Shown one piece after another: positions 14,053 through 14,106 of a DNA stretch of 14,106 nucleotides (positions are counted from its first letter, which is position 1; the number at the start of each line of letters is the position of its first letter). Below the pieces are notes generated by a model. That model did not search any database and was not told the origin of the DNA. It saw nothing but the letters and a program-made list of their open reading frames with translations. Source of the DNA: an uncultured Collinsella sp. (GTDB lineage Bacteria > Actinomycetota > Coriobacteriia > Coriobacteriales > Coriobacteriaceae). Position numbers and translations under genes: made by a program. The stretch is from assembly GCA_902493535.1 (NCBI GenBank), contig CABUQG010000031.1, positions 1 through 14,106 on the forward strand, written 5' to 3'.

Positions 14053-14106
14053 GGAGTGGGAAGGATAAACTGGACTTTCTTTTAAGGATCCTCAAGCGTA
14101 TTGCCG

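Overview
The window looks like chromosomal DNA of a high-GC, anaerobic gut actinobacterium of the Coriobacteriia, most like Collinsella. That is an inference from the base composition, from the anaerobic iron-sulfur and molybdenum enzymes, and from the gene order. It cannot be proved from this sequence alone.

Left part (1-3290): two minus-strand genes of the 'ATPase plus nuclease-like domain' type. They are a DUF4143-type AAA ATPase (342-1637) and an unrelated ATPase_2/DUF234-type ATPase (1823-3214). Each has unusual cis DNA. Between the genes, just upstream of the first, lie four complete copies and a partial fifth of a 23-bp repeat with exact periodicity. The promoter region of the second gene is a perfect 25-bp inverted repeat with a 14-bp palindrome nested in each arm. 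The stretch 3290-3490 holds two REP-like imperfect palindromes and a terminator that closes the large operon to its right.

Main part (3559-12934): five minus-strand genes forming a purine catabolism cluster of the xdhD/ygfK/ssnA type. In transcription order they are an NCS2 purine permease, the aminohydrolase SsnA, the flavoprotein/iron-sulfur oxidoreductase YgfK, an RnfB-like four-cluster ferredoxin, and an XdhD-like molybdenum hydroxylase with fused [2Fe-2S] domains. The likely logic is uptake of a purine (xanthine, urate or a related oxopurine), deamination by SsnA, and hydroxylation or dehydroxylation at the Mo centre. Electrons would pass through the two [2Fe-2S] clusters, the polyferredoxin and the flavin/NAD(P) module of YgfK. 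No separate FAD subunit (YgfM type) is present in the window. The last three genes are tightly packed (11-12 nt gaps). The first two junctions carry structured spacers of 149 and 195 nt.

Right part (12935-14106): a divergently transcribed YheO-like PAS/HTH regulator (GTG start at 13287) is separated from the permease by an AT-rich control region of 352 bp. That region has a good sigma70-type promoter facing the permease and operator-like repeats. A strong intrinsic terminator follows the regulator.

Most worth a second look: the 23-bp repeat array and the nested inverted repeat beside the two ATPases, the replacement of the FAD subunit by a polyferredoxin, and the loss of both membrane carboxylates in the permease.
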